A DNA stretch of 64,000 nucleotides from Sulfurimonas sp. HSL3-7 (GCF_039645985.1 NZ_CP147919.1:2046001-2110000), one strand, 5' to 3'. Shown: positions 18,582 through 27,158, counted from the first letter of the stretch. A program made the numbers and translations. Notes: generated from the sequence alone by a model not told the origin.

Positions 18582-19499
18582 ATGTTGAAAAGACTAAAAA
18601 CAGTCATCTTACTGACAGCGCTGCTCTTTCTCGGAACGGCCCAATCGCTTTGCGATGAGCTAAAAATAGTCGACGAGGTCAAGTTTAAAAAGCTCATTGA
18701 CGGCAAAGGCAAGATGGAGAGATACGAAGCGAGCGGGGTCCATTTTGCAAATAACCGCTTCTATGTTGTCTTCGACAACAGCAGCCGGGTGGCACGTGTC
18801 AACACGAAGCTCACCAAGGTGAAACTGCTGGGAAAAGAGCGTGCAGAAGTGGGATTTGAGGGCATTACCTATAACCCTCCGAAAAACGAGTTTTACCTTG
18901 TTGAAGAGTCGCTGAAGCATAAGGGGATGTGGCAGGGGCGTCTGAGTGTGACAGACGGAGGCTTTTCACCGACCTCGAAGCAGCGCTGGCTGGACTACGG
19001 GTTTGAGAGCGGCAACAAGGGATTCGAAGGGCTGGCCTTTTTCCGCAGAAACGGCACGGACTACCTACTGGCGCTCTGCGAGGGCAACCGCTGCAAGGCG
19101 GGGCGAAAAGGCGAAAAACCCGGCGGCGGGACGATACAGTTCTTTGTGAAAAAAAAGAAGAAATGGAATCTGACAGGTGCCATCCCTCTGCCTGAGAACC
19201 TACGTTTCACCGACTACTCCGGGCTGGACATCAGCACCGACAACACGCTGGCGGTCAGCTCACAGGAATCATCGGCACTCTGGATCGGAAAACTCGACAC
19301 TGACAGATGGAAAACCGTGGGCAGCGGCAAGGTCTACTATTTTCCGAAAGACAAAAAAGGCCGGACGCTCTACTGCAATGTCGAAGGGGTCTCATGGATC
19401 GACAATCATCATCTTGTCGTCGTCAGCGATGCGAAAAAAAAGTCGCAGCCGAAACGGTGTAAGATGAAAGAACAATCTATACATTTGGTAAAATTCTGA
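18582..19499 (+). CDS. Secreted beta-propeller-like protein (esterase-like/SdiA-regulated type)
   Basis: A 305-residue exported protein. The signal peptide is MLKRLKTVILLTALLFLGTAQSLC. The mature part shows repeated short strands typical of a propeller: EASGVHFANNRFYVVFDNSSRVARV, FEGITYNPPKNEFYLVEES, FEGLAFFRRNGTDYLLALCEGN, YSGLDISTDNTLAVSSQESSALWIG, NVEGVSWIDNHHLVVVSDA. The FEGITY/FEGLAF/VEGVSW motif spacing resembles the esterase-like phytase and YjiK/SdiA-regulated propellers. Catalysis is not evident. It is 15 bp ahead of a small lipoprotein gene and probably cotranscribed. Confidence 0.7.
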   Translation: MLKRLKTVILLTALLFLGTAQSLCDELKIVDEVKFKKLIDGKGKMERYEASGVHFANNRFYVVFDNSSRVARVNTKLTKVKLLGKERAEVGFEGITYNPPKNEFYLVEESLKHKGMWQGRLSVTDGGFSPTSKQRWLDYGFESGNKGFEGLAFFRRNGTDYLLALCEGNRCKAGRKGEKPGGGTIQFFVKKKKKWNLTGAIPLPENLRFTDYSGLDISTDNTLAVSSQESSALWIGKLDTDRWKTVGSGKVYYFPKDKKGRTLYCNVEGVSWIDNHHLVVVSDAKKKSQPKRCKMKEQSIHLVKF

Positions 19500-19514
19500 C
19501 CTAAAAGGACACCT

Positions 19515-19790
19515 ATGAGAAAAACAGGGAACGGGATAATAGCATCGGTACTGGCAATGACGTTACTGGCCGGATGTTCAGGCGTTGTAATGCACGGCTT
19601 TGATGAGGAGAGCGCACTGTACACCAAGCCTGCCTCGGAAAAAGAGATCAAAAAGGCGAAAGAAATTCCGGAACGTTCGGAAAAAGAAGTGAAAGAAGTG
19701 GACGAAGTTCTAAATGCTGGGACAAAGGCTCAGGCGCCTGATGAAGAGAACGAGACCGTTATATCCTATGACCCGAATGAGGGAGAATAA
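19515..19790 (+). CDS. Small lipoprotein of unknown function
   Basis: A 91-residue protein with a lipoprotein signal ending in LLAGC, giving a ~70-residue mature chain that is highly charged (KEIKKAKEIPERSEKEVKEVDEV) and probably disordered. AAAAGGACACCT precedes the ATG. It follows the secreted propeller gene by 15 bp, so both products likely act together at the envelope. Confidence 0.7.
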   Translation: MRKTGNGIIASVLAMTLLAGCSGVVMHGFDEESALYTKPASEKEIKKAKEIPERSEKEVKEVDEVLNAGTKAQAPDEENETVISYDPNEGE

Positions 19791-19888
19791 GAAGGTCAAC
19801 TACACCGTACTAAAAAAACGCACTTCTTCGTTCCCCTAGTCTCCGAAGGGATATCTTCGCGACAGAGGGGGTCGATGCTGCACAGACC

Positions 19889-20443
19889 TCAGCAGCAGCC
19901 GGAGGAGGAACAGCAGCTTGAGGGCGGCATCATACTGAACATCTGTTTTTTCGGCTTTTCCCAGGAGATGCCGAAACCGGCCAGAAAGTTTTTTACATCG
20001 TCAGTGCAGCAGGTCCCTTTCGGGTTGGACTTTTCACAAAACGACTTCCCATTTGCGATGATCGCTTTGACCTTTTCGGCGATATCCGGCTCTCCCTTCT
20101 CTATCATCGCCAGGACATCCCCTTTCAACAGCTTTTTGCAGTAGCAGAGCGGCGTTTTGGGGTCATCGTTTTTCAGCGTCACTTTTGACTTTATCTCTTT
20201 TTGCCCGAAGCTCTCACTGCCGTCGTCGGCATAATAGACGGTATCGCACACGGGGTTGGTGCAGAAGTTAAATGCATCCCTAGTGGAATGCATGTTGCTG
20301 AGCGGCTCCTTTTTCAACTGCGATTGTACGGTGACCGCCTCAACCTTGCTGCCTTTTTGATGGCACTGCGGGCAGACGCTTGCCGCATTCACCTGTGTTG
20401 CGCAGCCGCATGATGGGCTCTCTTTTTTATCGGTAAAAATCAT
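19889..20443 (-). CDS. CopZ-like Fe-S/zinc-ribbon metallochaperone
   Basis: Resembles the N-terminal module of Archaeoglobus-type CopZ, which binds zinc and a [2Fe-2S] cluster: CGCATQ, a CPQCHQKGSKVEAVTVQSQL zinc-ribbon pair, FNFCTNPVCDTVYYADDG, and PLCYCKKL. A second cysteine set (SFCEKSNPKGTCCTDDV) and a cysteine tail (SSCCSSSGCC) follow, giving many possible metal ligands. No heavy-metal-associated ferredoxin-like domain is present. The start is taken as ATG 20443 with AAAAAGGGA upstream; a TTG at 20464 is possible. It is divergent from an ECF sigma factor that may control it. Role in copper or iron handling is inferred. Confidence 0.75.
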   Translation of the reverse strand: MIFTDKKESPSCGCATQVNAASVCPQCHQKGSKVEAVTVQSQLKKEPLSNMHSTRDAFNFCTNPVCDTVYYADDGSESFGQKEIKSKVTLKNDDPKTPLCYCKKLLKGDVLAMIEKGEPDIAEKVKAIIANGKSFCEKSNPKGTCCTDDVKNFLAGFGISWEKPKKQMFSMMPPSSCCSSSGCC

Positions 20444-20553
20444 GTTATCTATTCCCTTTTTCAAGTCTCTTCATGCCTAAGACGTAATGCATTAAAAAAA
20501 GGTTGCAAGCTTTTGAAACTTTTGCATCTCTCGGCCAGTTTCCCATTACAGGG

Positions 20554-20559
20554 TAAAAT
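20554..20559 (+). promoter_or_regulatory. -10 box of a leaderless promoter (ECF sigma gene)
   Basis: TAAAAT, then ACCGT, then ATGCAG. Spacing and context match the hrpB and esterase starts, and no Shine-Dalgarno sequence is present. Confidence 0.5.
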
Positions 20560-20564
20560 ACCGT

Positions 20565-21131
20565 ATGCAGTTATCCAGAGAAAAAGAGATCGAGAAGCTC
20601 TACGAAACGTTCAGGCAACCGCTCCTGCGGTATATTTCGCACAAGGTGGCCGATGCCCACAGTGCCGAAGAGATTCTCAATGACGTGTTTTTCAAAGCTG
20701 CGAACTCGCTGGAGACACTAAAGGAGAAGACGAAAGTCCAAAGCTGGCTCTACAAGATCGCCTCCAACCGGATCATCGATTACTACCGCCGCCGAAAAGA
20801 GAACTATGTCGATATCGATGATGCACTCTTTTACAGTAACGAAGATGAGAATGAGACGATCTATGATGAACTGAACTGCTGTGTCGAGAAGTTTCTTCAC
20901 CAGCTGCCAAAGCACTATTCAGATCCCCTCAAAGCGGTCTACCTGGAAGAACAGACCCAGCAGGAGTATGCAGAGCAGAATAAGGTAAAGCTTTCAACCG
21001 TAAAGTCCCGGATAAAAAGAGGAAAAGCTTCGATGAAAACGTTTTTTGAACAGTGCTGTACATTCGAGAAAGACCGTTTGAACAACATGACGCACTGTAC
21101 ACCCAAAAACAGCGCTACCAAAAAGTGCTGA
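20565..21131 (+). CDS. sigZ: ECF RNA polymerase sigma factor, SigZ-like
   Basis: A 188-residue extracytoplasmic-function sigma factor. Region 2: LYETFRQPLLRYISHKVADAHSAEEILNDVFFKAANSL with VQSWLYKIASNRIIDYYRRRKE (-10 recognition). Region 4: LPKHYSDPLKAVYLEEQTQQEYAEQNKVKLSTVKSRIKRGKASM (-35 recognition). A short cysteine-bearing tail follows (QCCTFEKDRL, THCTPKN, KKC), as in SigZ-type factors that lack a classic anti-sigma gene; the cysteines could sense metal or redox state. No anti-sigma factor lies next to it. It is divergent from the CopZ-like gene, a plausible target. Confidence 0.85.
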   Translation: MQLSREKEIEKLYETFRQPLLRYISHKVADAHSAEEILNDVFFKAANSLETLKEKTKVQSWLYKIASNRIIDYYRRRKENYVDIDDALFYSNEDENETIYDELNCCVEKFLHQLPKHYSDPLKAVYLEEQTQQEYAEQNKVKLSTVKSRIKRGKASMKTFFEQCCTFEKDRLNNMTHCTPKNSATKKC

Positions 21132-21165
21132 AGCTGTATCTTCCTCTTTCAACAAAACTCTTTGA

Positions 21166-21238
21166 CGCCGTTTATACCCTCACCCACGCTAAAAAGGTAG
21201 ATGTGACGTTGTTCACTAAGCCCGCGTCATAAACGGCG
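21166..21238. terminator. Large inverted repeat between convergent genes
   Basis: CGCCGTTTAT (21166-21175) pairs with ATAAACGGCG (21229-21238), between the ends of the sigma gene (+) and the DUF4382 gene (-). The 53-base loop is large, so it may be a bidirectional terminator or a structural remnant. Confidence 0.35.
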
Positions 21239-21245
21239 AAGCGGT

Positions 21246-22157
21246 CTACAGTGTCCAGTCAAACGTGGTGGTTTCAGCACTTTCAACAGTGATCTCTGTC
21301 TGGATGTAGTATGTCTCATAATCCCCGTTGCCGTCGTATTTGGCGACGATCAGATCATAGGTTCCTGCCGCAAGGAATGTGAGCATATAGGCGCCGCCGT
21401 CCTTGACCTGTGAACTGGTAACGGCATTGGCAAAGCGCACCTCTTCAGGAGCCGGTTCATTGGCCTCCTCATCGTTCCATGTAGATGAACCTTCTACATA
21501 TTCATAGGCATAGACGACATAGCTGCTGTTGGTATCAAGATTGCCGAGTGTTCCTTTGATCGTACCGGCTTCGTTCGTAACAACCAGTTTGATGGTCGGT
21601 TTCAGTTTATAATAACTGCCGTCACCCGAACTGACGATGGATTTTCGGACATTGAAATCGGCGGTCATCACCACGGTACCATTGCGCGGCACTTCGTAGT
21701 TTCCGACCGCCTTATAACCTGTCTGCGAACCGCTGGGTACATAAAGCGTCTCATTCACGTCGTTGATCTCGATAAAACAGCCGGTATTGCTCTTGGGTCT
21801 TTTCTGCTCTTCTGCGGCATCCAGCATAAACCGCATCTGCGTGTATTTCCCGGCAGGCAGCTGAAAGTCACCCAGCGAGATGCTTTTTCCGTCTTGCCAT
21901 TCCAGAAGATTGATAGGGTTGACGGAGGTGTTAAACTCATCCATCGTTTTCCAGCTGCCATCGCTCGTATGGTACTCGATTCCGGTAATCGTGATATAGA
22001 CGCCGGTCACGCTCCCGTCGTCAATCAGCGGCGCATCAGCCAGACGTAAAGACAACGTCCCGGTCCCAATGCTGTTAGAACCGCTGCCTCCACAGTTAAA
22101 AAACATAAAAACTGCCAATGTGCCTGCAACGGCTGCAAAAATTTTAGACCAACGCAT
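21246..22157 (-). CDS. DUF4382 domain lipoprotein
   Basis: A 303-residue envelope protein. The start is ATG 22157 after AAAGGAGACGTT, and the lipoprotein signal ends at FMFFNCGGSGS. The DUF4382 domain covers roughly residues 30-180: GTLSLRLADAPLIDDGSVTGVYITITGIEYHTSDGSW, LLEWQDGKSISLGDFQLPAGKYTQMRFML. A second beta-rich domain (LTFLAAGTYDLIVAKYDGNGDYETYYIQTEI) looks like a carboxypeptidase-regulatory or Ig-type fold. Function is unknown; these proteins are often surface-exposed. It is monocistronic. Confidence 0.85.
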   Translation of the reverse strand: MRWSKIFAAVAGTLAVFMFFNCGGSGSNSIGTGTLSLRLADAPLIDDGSVTGVYITITGIEYHTSDGSWKTMDEFNTSVNPINLLEWQDGKSISLGDFQLPAGKYTQMRFMLDAAEEQKRPKSNTGCFIEINDVNETLYVPSGSQTGYKAVGNYEVPRNGTVVMTADFNVRKSIVSSGDGSYYKLKPTIKLVVTNEAGTIKGTLGNLDTNSSYVVYAYEYVEGSSTWNDEEANEPAPEEVRFANAVTSSQVKDGGAYMLTFLAAGTYDLIVAKYDGNGDYETYYIQTEITVESAETTTFDWTL

Positions 22158-22438
22158 AACGTCTCCTTTTGTCGTGCTATTATTCATTTTAAAAGAAGAA
22201 AGCTTAGAATCCTCCCAAAATTTTGGACTAGTACTATCGGGAAGATGCCTTCAGGCCCAATGCTCCGACCCGCTTTTTTTCTCAAAAGATCCGACCGTGT
22301 GCATGACAAACCCCATGCCCCCTTCCTGCTTCATTTCGGGCTGCATTCTTAACATGCAATACATCTTCATTATGAGAAAATATCTGTTAAAGGGCCGATA
22401 AGAGACCTGTTGACGGATAAGAAGGGGAGAAAGCGCCG

Positions 22439-23275
22439 ATGAAAGATTGGGAATGCGTCAGCTTTTTGCAGCGTATAATGCCGACACTCCGTCTGCAATG
22501 GCACGGTTTTCGGAAAGTACGGAAACAGGTCTGCAAACGGATTGAAAGACGCATCAAAGCACTCGGCCTCTCAGATTTTGACGCGTACGGTGAATATCTT
22601 GACTATGCGCAAAACGAATGGGATCTGCTTGACGGTATGTGCCGCATTACGATCTCCCGCTTCTACCGGGACAGGGGGATCTATGGACATCTAAAAGAGA
22701 CAGTGCTTCCGGAGCTGGCGGAAAAAGCGTGCGAGAAGGAAGCGAAAAGCCTCAGGATCTGGAGCGCCGGGTGTGCCTCGGGAGAGGAGCCCTATACCCT
22801 CTCGATTCTCTGGCAGATGGAACTGGCAGCGAAATTTCCTGTACTGAAAGTGGTGATCATCGCAACGGACAGCCATCTTGCAATGCTGGCACGGGCCGGA
22901 AAGGCCTGCTATCGCTACAGCAGCCTCAAAGAGCTGCCGAAACCGTTGCTAGAGCGCGCGTTTTATGTCGAAAACGGCAGCTACTGTCTCAAAAAAGAGT
23001 ATCAAAAGACGGTGACCTTTTCTCACCAGGACATCAGAGACGAGATGCCTGAAGAGACGTTTGACCTCATACTCTGCCGCAACCTCATCTTCAGCTACTT
23101 TGACGATGCACTGCAGCGAACACTGCTGAAGCAGATCGAAGCGAGGCTCAAACCCGGCGGCTATCTGCTCATCGGCACCCATGAGTCTCTGCCCGAAGGG
23201 GCAGCGGGATTCGAACCGCTAAGCCGTTGGCCGGGCTTATATCGGAGCATAGACAAAACGTATAAAAGAAAGTAA
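22439..23275 (+). CDS. cheR: CheR-type chemoreceptor methyltransferase
   Basis: SAM-dependent methyltransferase that methylates glutamates on chemoreceptors. An N-terminal helical CheR domain (CKRIERRIKALGLSDFDAYGEYLDYAQNEWDLLDGMCRITISRFYRDRGIYGHL) precedes the SAM fold: IWSAGCASGEEPYTLSILW (SAM loop), VVIIATDSHLAMLARA, FDLILCRNLIFSYFDDALQ, LKPGGYLLIGTHESLP. At 278 residues it is normal in size. No cheB or receptor gene is adjacent, so it may serve receptors elsewhere or a non-chemotaxis signalling role. Confidence 0.88.
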   Translation: MKDWECVSFLQRIMPTLRLQWHGFRKVRKQVCKRIERRIKALGLSDFDAYGEYLDYAQNEWDLLDGMCRITISRFYRDRGIYGHLKETVLPELAEKACEKEAKSLRIWSAGCASGEEPYTLSILWQMELAAKFPVLKVVIIATDSHLAMLARAGKACYRYSSLKELPKPLLERAFYVENGSYCLKKEYQKTVTFSHQDIRDEMPEETFDLILCRNLIFSYFDDALQRTLLKQIEARLKPGGYLLIGTHESLPEGAAGFEPLSRWPGLYRSIDKTYKRK

Positions 23276-23360
23276 CCGTACCATTTCGGTGGCGTATTCG
23301 GCGTTTCAATTTGAAAACAATGCTTGACGGCGATGCCGTTTCCGAGAAACCTAAGCCAAC

Positions 23361-23993
23361 CTACTTAACCGCGTCTGCTTCGTCCTCTTTCTTCTCTCTC
23401 TGCTGAAGGTCCTCAAACTTCAGGCGCAGTTGAAAGAGTTCCTCCTTATAGCGTTCGCCGTCGCCGTAGCTGAAAAAATAACGGTAGCGCGAATGGGTCT
23501 GGTGCGGTTTTTTTGCATGCGAAATGGGGCAGAAACGCTGTTCGGTACGGGCCGAGATCTCCTGCGCGTAGGCGACGAGTCCGTTAATGTAGCCGCAGTA
23601 GAGGCAGTTCATCTTTTCGAGCAGATTGAGGTAGCCGAGCTTATGACGGTCGAAGATGATATAGTCGCTTCGCCTCACCTTTGGGATCTTGTAGACCGGA
23701 AAGCAGACAGCGTGATAGAGTGTGGCGAAAATATCCAAAATGACGGCCGGGATGATGATACTGTAGATGACAGGCGAAACGAGGAAGGAGAGGAGCGGAA
23801 CCTCGGAGAGGTAGGTGAAAAGATTTTTCTTGAAGAGCTTCTGACGTGCCAGCAGCTCTTTTTCAAAGATGACTTTCCCCTTTTTTATCTGGTAACGAAA
23901 GGGCTCTTGTCGCTTTTCAAGCTCCGCATCGATCTTCTGTTCGAGATGCCTGACCTCTTCGATCAACGCCTCTATGGTTTGGGGAATGGGCAC
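23361..23993 (-). CDS. Membrane-associated protein with CxxC motif, unknown function
   Basis: About 210 residues from GTG 23993, which follows GAAGGAACCATT; the frame extends to 24038 but with no ribosome site. Order: an N-terminal coiled coil (IEALIEEVRHLEQKIDAELEKRQE), a hydrophobic block (YLSEVPLLSFLVSPVIYSIIIPAVILDIFATLYHAVCF), a conserved-looking KVRRSDYIIFDRHKLGYLNLLEKMNCLYCGYINGL with a CxxC pair, and RFCPISHAKKPH. The last part could bind zinc. The pattern recurs in many uncharacterised proteobacterial proteins, but no function is known to me. Confidence 0.7.
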   Translation of the reverse strand: MPIPQTIEALIEEVRHLEQKIDAELEKRQEPFRYQIKKGKVIFEKELLARQKLFKKNLFTYLSEVPLLSFLVSPVIYSIIIPAVILDIFATLYHAVCFPVYKIPKVRRSDYIIFDRHKLGYLNLLEKMNCLYCGYINGLVAYAQEISARTEQRFCPISHAKKPHQTHSRYRYFFSYGDGERYKEELFQLRLKFEDLQQREKKEDEADAVK

Positions 23994-24148
23994 AATGGTT
24001 CCTTCGTAATGGACTGAAAAGCAAGAACAGCAGGTCAAATATTCAGGTCTCTGTGCCGACTATCTGAAACAGTATACTCATTAAACGAAGAAACAGGAAA
24101 CGGCTTCTACTCTCTCCTGTCCGATATGATGAGCAGGTATGCGATAGA

Positions 24149-24580
24149 TCACCCCTCCGCTTTCTGAGACCGGCCGAATAGATATCCTGCTATTGCACCG
24201 AGAATGCCCATCGGTGCCGTTAGCGCATCTGACGTATCGACAACCAGGACAAGCAGTATCGCTCCGAATATGACCGATACCAGACCGACCACCGTGACAA
24301 TGTCTTTTGCCTGATGCTGCGGCGTTATCTTCATCAGGATGGTGATGATGACCAGTGTAAAGGCATAAAGGATCGCCGTGATCACCACATATCGATAGGT
24401 ATTTTCGATCACAGCCAATTGTGCGCTGTCGCTTTCGGACTGCACCTGCTTTGGCACATTGCTGTAATCGAACTCATCTTCAAACATACTGATATTCTCA
24501 TCTGCCGTAGCATAGAGTACTCCTGAAGGCAGTGTGACCAGGGCCATCAGCAGGAGTATCTGCTCTATTATCCTTTTCAT
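24149..24580 (-). CDS. Small inner-membrane protein with periplasmic loop
   Basis: 143 residues from ATG 24580 (AAAAGG 8 nt upstream; a GTG at 24589 is less likely). A cleavable-looking signal (MKRIIEQILLLMALVTLPSGVLYA) is followed by an acidic segment (DENISMFEDEFDYSNVP) and then three transmembrane stretches: YVVITAILYAFTLVIITILM, IVTVVGLVSVIFGAILLVLVV, PMGILGAIAGYLFG. Unrecognised family. It is the last gene of a minus-strand unit with 24593-24889 and the DUF2235 hydrolase. Confidence 0.65.
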   Translation of the reverse strand: MKRIIEQILLLMALVTLPSGVLYATADENISMFEDEFDYSNVPKQVQSESDSAQLAVIENTYRYVVITAILYAFTLVIITILMKITPQHQAKDIVTVVGLVSVIFGAILLVLVVDTSDALTAPMGILGAIAGYLFGRSQKAEG

Positions 24581-24592
24581 ACCCGCCACCTT

Positions 24593-24889
24593 TTACAAAG
24601 AATTCAAAATATCCAGAAGCTTCTGATAGTGTGAAGCGGCATCAAAGTTTCTCTCCCGAACGGACTGTTTCATCTTCTGACGGTAATATGCTTTGAGTTT
24701 TTCCCGTTTTTCCGGTGAATACTCCTTTGCTTTATTGCGAAAATCAGTATAGACCTTTTCCTCCACGCGGATCTCTGCCGAGTTGCTCTTCACTTCCGGA
24801 ACCTGATATCTCTCCAGGGCACCCGCCGTCACAGCGGCAGGTGCAGCGAGAGTCAAAAAGATCAGAATATTCATTGTCTTTTTACCCAT
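24593..24889 (-). CDS. Small periplasmic helical protein, unknown function
   Basis: 98 residues, start after AAAGGAAAAAA. A signal peptide (MNILIFLTLAAPAAVTAGA) precedes a short linker and a charged helical region (FRNKAKEYSPEKREKLKAYYRQKMKQSVRERNFDAASHYQKLLDIL). It is 12 bp upstream of the membrane protein gene and 43 bp downstream of the DUF2235 gene, all on the minus strand. No family was recognised; a periplasmic partner of the membrane protein is plausible. Confidence 0.6.
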   Translation of the reverse strand: MGKKTMNILIFLTLAAPAAVTAGALERYQVPEVKSNSAEIRVEEKVYTDFRNKAKEYSPEKREKLKAYYRQKMKQSVRERNFDAASHYQKLLDILNSL

Positions 24890-24932
24890 TTTTTTCCTTT
24901 ATTACATGTATCGCAGCGTGCAGCCTAGATGC

Positions 24933-25955
24933 TCACTCGTGGACCACTCTGTACGGTGCGAGCGTCGCCCTGTCTTCGATGTCGACCAGTGCCAGCGCCC
25001 TGTAGTCCGGTACTTTTTGGATCTTCTCCAGAACACTCGCGTGAACATACGGCGTATAGATATCCGTCGCAGAAGCCACCCGTCTCTCTTTTGGACCGTA
25101 ATAGATCTTATACGAGTCATGGATCTCTTTGGTCGCGTCAACTCGGTACGGATAGGTCGAGTCATCCAAAAGGACCATGTCACGGATCTTGTGGATCATC
25201 CACCGAAATGCGATATCCGAGTGCGCACGCTGCTTATAACCGCCGCCTACATCGGAGTGCACACCCGCGAACCAGACCTGTTCGATATCCTGATGTGCAT
25301 TTTTATCTCTGACATGCCACAGTGTCGGCCGAAAGGTCTCGCGCTGCTCGTCTATCGCCAGAGCATGGTAGGCGTGCTTGATCTCCCTGTTGATCTTGGT
25401 GTCATGAAACTGCAGAAACTTGTTGGTGTACTTCTTTAAAAAACCGACAGGGATCCCCAATGCTCCCACCGTGTCCCATACCCCTACGATCTCGATCTCG
25501 CAGGTGATGTTTTTGCTTTTATATTCGGCCCGTGTCGGCTTGTCCGCCTTTTTATAGACCTCAAACGCCTCTTCGATAGCGTTGTCCGTAAGCTGCTCTC
25601 TGGGAATAACGCCGCAGCTGTAGACCATTCCGGCAAGAGAGCGCGCCGTGTAGGCCCCCCGGCTGAAACCGAAGATCGAAACCCTGTCTCCCGGCACATA
25701 GTGTCTGCAGACCTCAAAATAGGCTTCGCGTATGTTTTTGGAGAGGCCGCGGCCCGAAACACCTCCGCGGATACGGTCATACCAGTGTGACCCCACCCCC
25801 TCGTCATAATAGACCACCTGCTTCTGCGGCTCATCTTTCTCCAGAAGTTCCCACAGATTTCTGACATTGGTCTCTTTATTCTCTTCATGCCGCCCTTCAT
25901 CCGGTTTGTTCCATGTCCCGTCAAGACAGATGATGATGTTTTTAGGCTCCGCCAT
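24933..25955 (-). CDS. DUF2235 (Tle1-like) alpha/beta hydrolase
   Basis: Member of the DUF2235 family, which includes type VI phospholipase effectors of the Tle1 class. Landmarks: IIICLDGTWNKPDEG at the start, VVYYDEGVGSHWYDRIRGGVSGRGL, the nucleophile elbow FGFSRGAYTARSLAGMV, EIVGVWDTVGALGIPV, and VWFAGVHSDVGGGYKQ with the acid/histidine region. The triad (S in GFSRG, D in WDT or HSD, H) looks complete. No PAAR, VgrG or signal peptide is nearby, so a housekeeping or self-acting lipase is equally possible. ATG 25955 (AGG 6 nt before) is preferred; TTG 26024 would add 23 residues. Confidence 0.85.
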   Translation of the reverse strand: MAEPKNIIICLDGTWNKPDEGRHEENKETNVRNLWELLEKDEPQKQVVYYDEGVGSHWYDRIRGGVSGRGLSKNIREAYFEVCRHYVPGDRVSIFGFSRGAYTARSLAGMVYSCGVIPREQLTDNAIEEAFEVYKKADKPTRAEYKSKNITCEIEIVGVWDTVGALGIPVGFLKKYTNKFLQFHDTKINREIKHAYHALAIDEQRETFRPTLWHVRDKNAHQDIEQVWFAGVHSDVGGGYKQRAHSDIAFRWMIHKIRDMVLLDDSTYPYRVDATKEIHDSYKIYYGPKERRVASATDIYTPYVHASVLEKIQKVPDYRALALVDIEDRATLAPYRVVHE

Positions 25956-25992
25956 GTTCTGCCTCGCTGTATCGGATTTTGATTCCTGCCAT
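25942..25992 (-). CDS. Possible 16-codon leader ORF overlapping the DUF2235 start
   Basis: A strong AAGGAG with 5-nt spacing precedes an ATG at 25992 in a different frame from the hydrolase. It encodes MAGIKIRYSEAEHGGA and stops 14 nt inside the hydrolase gene, past its ATG at 25955. It may couple translation of the hydrolase, whose own ribosome site is weak. Confidence 0.3.
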   Translation of the reverse strand: MAGIKIRYSEAEHGGA

Positions 25993-26291
25993 TTTTTCTC
26001 CTTGGAAATAAAATCTGGATTCAAGCTGCTGAAAGAGGTTTTTGTCGTTAAAAGCAGTCAGAAGAAGAGCCCTCGCATAGGCCCCATCCTTCTCTCATCC
26101 CAGCAACTCTTATCAACTCATACAAATCAATTATAACGTGAAAGTCGGACAAATTCCTATATTGTGCGAGAGGTTAATGTTGCGTCTGGAGATAGCGGTG
26201 TAAATCATAATCATCAATACCGAAGCCGTAAATGAAGGGGCGAGCCCGGGCAGGACTCTGAGAGGGGAGAAAGAGTAGATTGGAAAAGAGA

Positions 26292-27158
26292 TTACTCGGC
26301 GACTTTCGGCAGTTCGTTGGAGAGGATCTCAAGGTTCGGCTGCATGATGATCTCGATGCGGCGGTTTAGGGCTCGGCCCTCCTTGCTCTCATTGTCCGCA
26401 CGGGGATGAAATTCACCGAAGCCTGCTGCCGAAACATTTTCAGCTGCCACCCCTTCTTGTATCATCAGGTGGACAACGCTCAGGGCCCGCGCGGTGGAAA
26501 GTTCCCAGTTGCTTGGGAAACGGGCACTTTTCATCGGTACATTGTCCGTATGCCCTTCGATCTGGAATCGGCGGTCGGAGAACTCTTTAAGCACGTTGGC
26601 GATCTGCTTGAGCGCTACCTGCCCGTCAGCATTTACCCGGGCGCTGCCTGTTGCAAAGAGAACGTTGTCCGGCAGGTTGATGACAATGCGGCCCTGCTCG
26701 ATGCTGACTGTCAGCTGTCCGCCGTCGATCATTTTTTGGAGTTCAGTGACAAAACGGGCGTAGATCTCGTTGCGCTTTTTGGTCTCCGCCTCGATCTGAC
26801 GCATGGTCTCAAGCTGTGCCTCTGAGTCACTCAGCCTGGACCTTGACGCCTGCAGCTGCGACTCTGCAGTGTTCAAGAGTTTCTGGGCTTCATCGAGCTC
26901 CCGTTGAAGCACCGCTTTTTTCAAGTCAAGGTCCGAGAGTTCAACATTATTGAGTTCGATCAGCTCCTTGCTGCGTGCGATCTCTTTTTCGTTGCTTTCG
27001 ATTTGGAGCTGCTGATCATGGATGGTCTTCTGCGCCGAACCCAAGGAATCGCGCGTTTTGTTAAGTTCCTGCAACGCCGCTTCATGCGTCTGTTTGGTGA
27101 CACACCCCGTACTAAGCAGTGTTACCACAGTCAGGGTTGCAATTGTGACTAATCTCAT
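26292..27158 (-). CDS. OmpA-family lipoprotein with coiled coil
   Basis: 288 residues from ATG 27158 (AAAAAGGAGACTATC upstream; the frame opens earlier at 27200). A lipoprotein signal ends in LLSTGC. Residues ~20-135 form a long coiled coil. The C-terminal OmpA domain (~150-275) shows LPDNVLFATGSARVNADGQVALKQIA and FQIEGHTDNVPMKS ... NWELSTARALSVVHLMIQEGV, then RADNESKEGRALNRRIEI, the peptidoglycan-binding signature. It likely tethers the outer membrane to the wall, or is a stator-like anchor in the MotB/Pal class. Monocistronic. Confidence 0.88.
   Translation of the reverse strand: MRLVTIATLTVVTLLSTGCVTKQTHEAALQELNKTRDSLGSAQKTIHDQQLQIESNEKEIARSKELIELNNVELSDLDLKKAVLQRELDEAQKLLNTAESQLQASRSRLSDSEAQLETMRQIEAETKKRNEIYARFVTELQKMIDGGQLTVSIEQGRIVINLPDNVLFATGSARVNADGQVALKQIANVLKEFSDRRFQIEGHTDNVPMKSARFPSNWELSTARALSVVHLMIQEGVAAENVSAAGFGEFHPRADNESKEGRALNRRIEIIMQPNLEILSNELPKVAE

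Noticed and set aside
22158-22438. Possible riboswitch upstream of the DUF4382 gene
   Set aside because: No known riboswitch consensus (c-di-GMP, THF, SAM) could be matched by eye; only generic pairing is present.
23190-23260. A tRNA T-loop-like string (GGATTCGAACC)
   Set aside because: It lies inside the cheR coding sequence and no acceptor or anticodon stem fits.
24933-25955. DUF2235 hydrolase as proof of a type VI secretion system
   Set aside because: No Hcp, VgrG, PAAR or Tss genes are in the window, so the family alone is not evidence.
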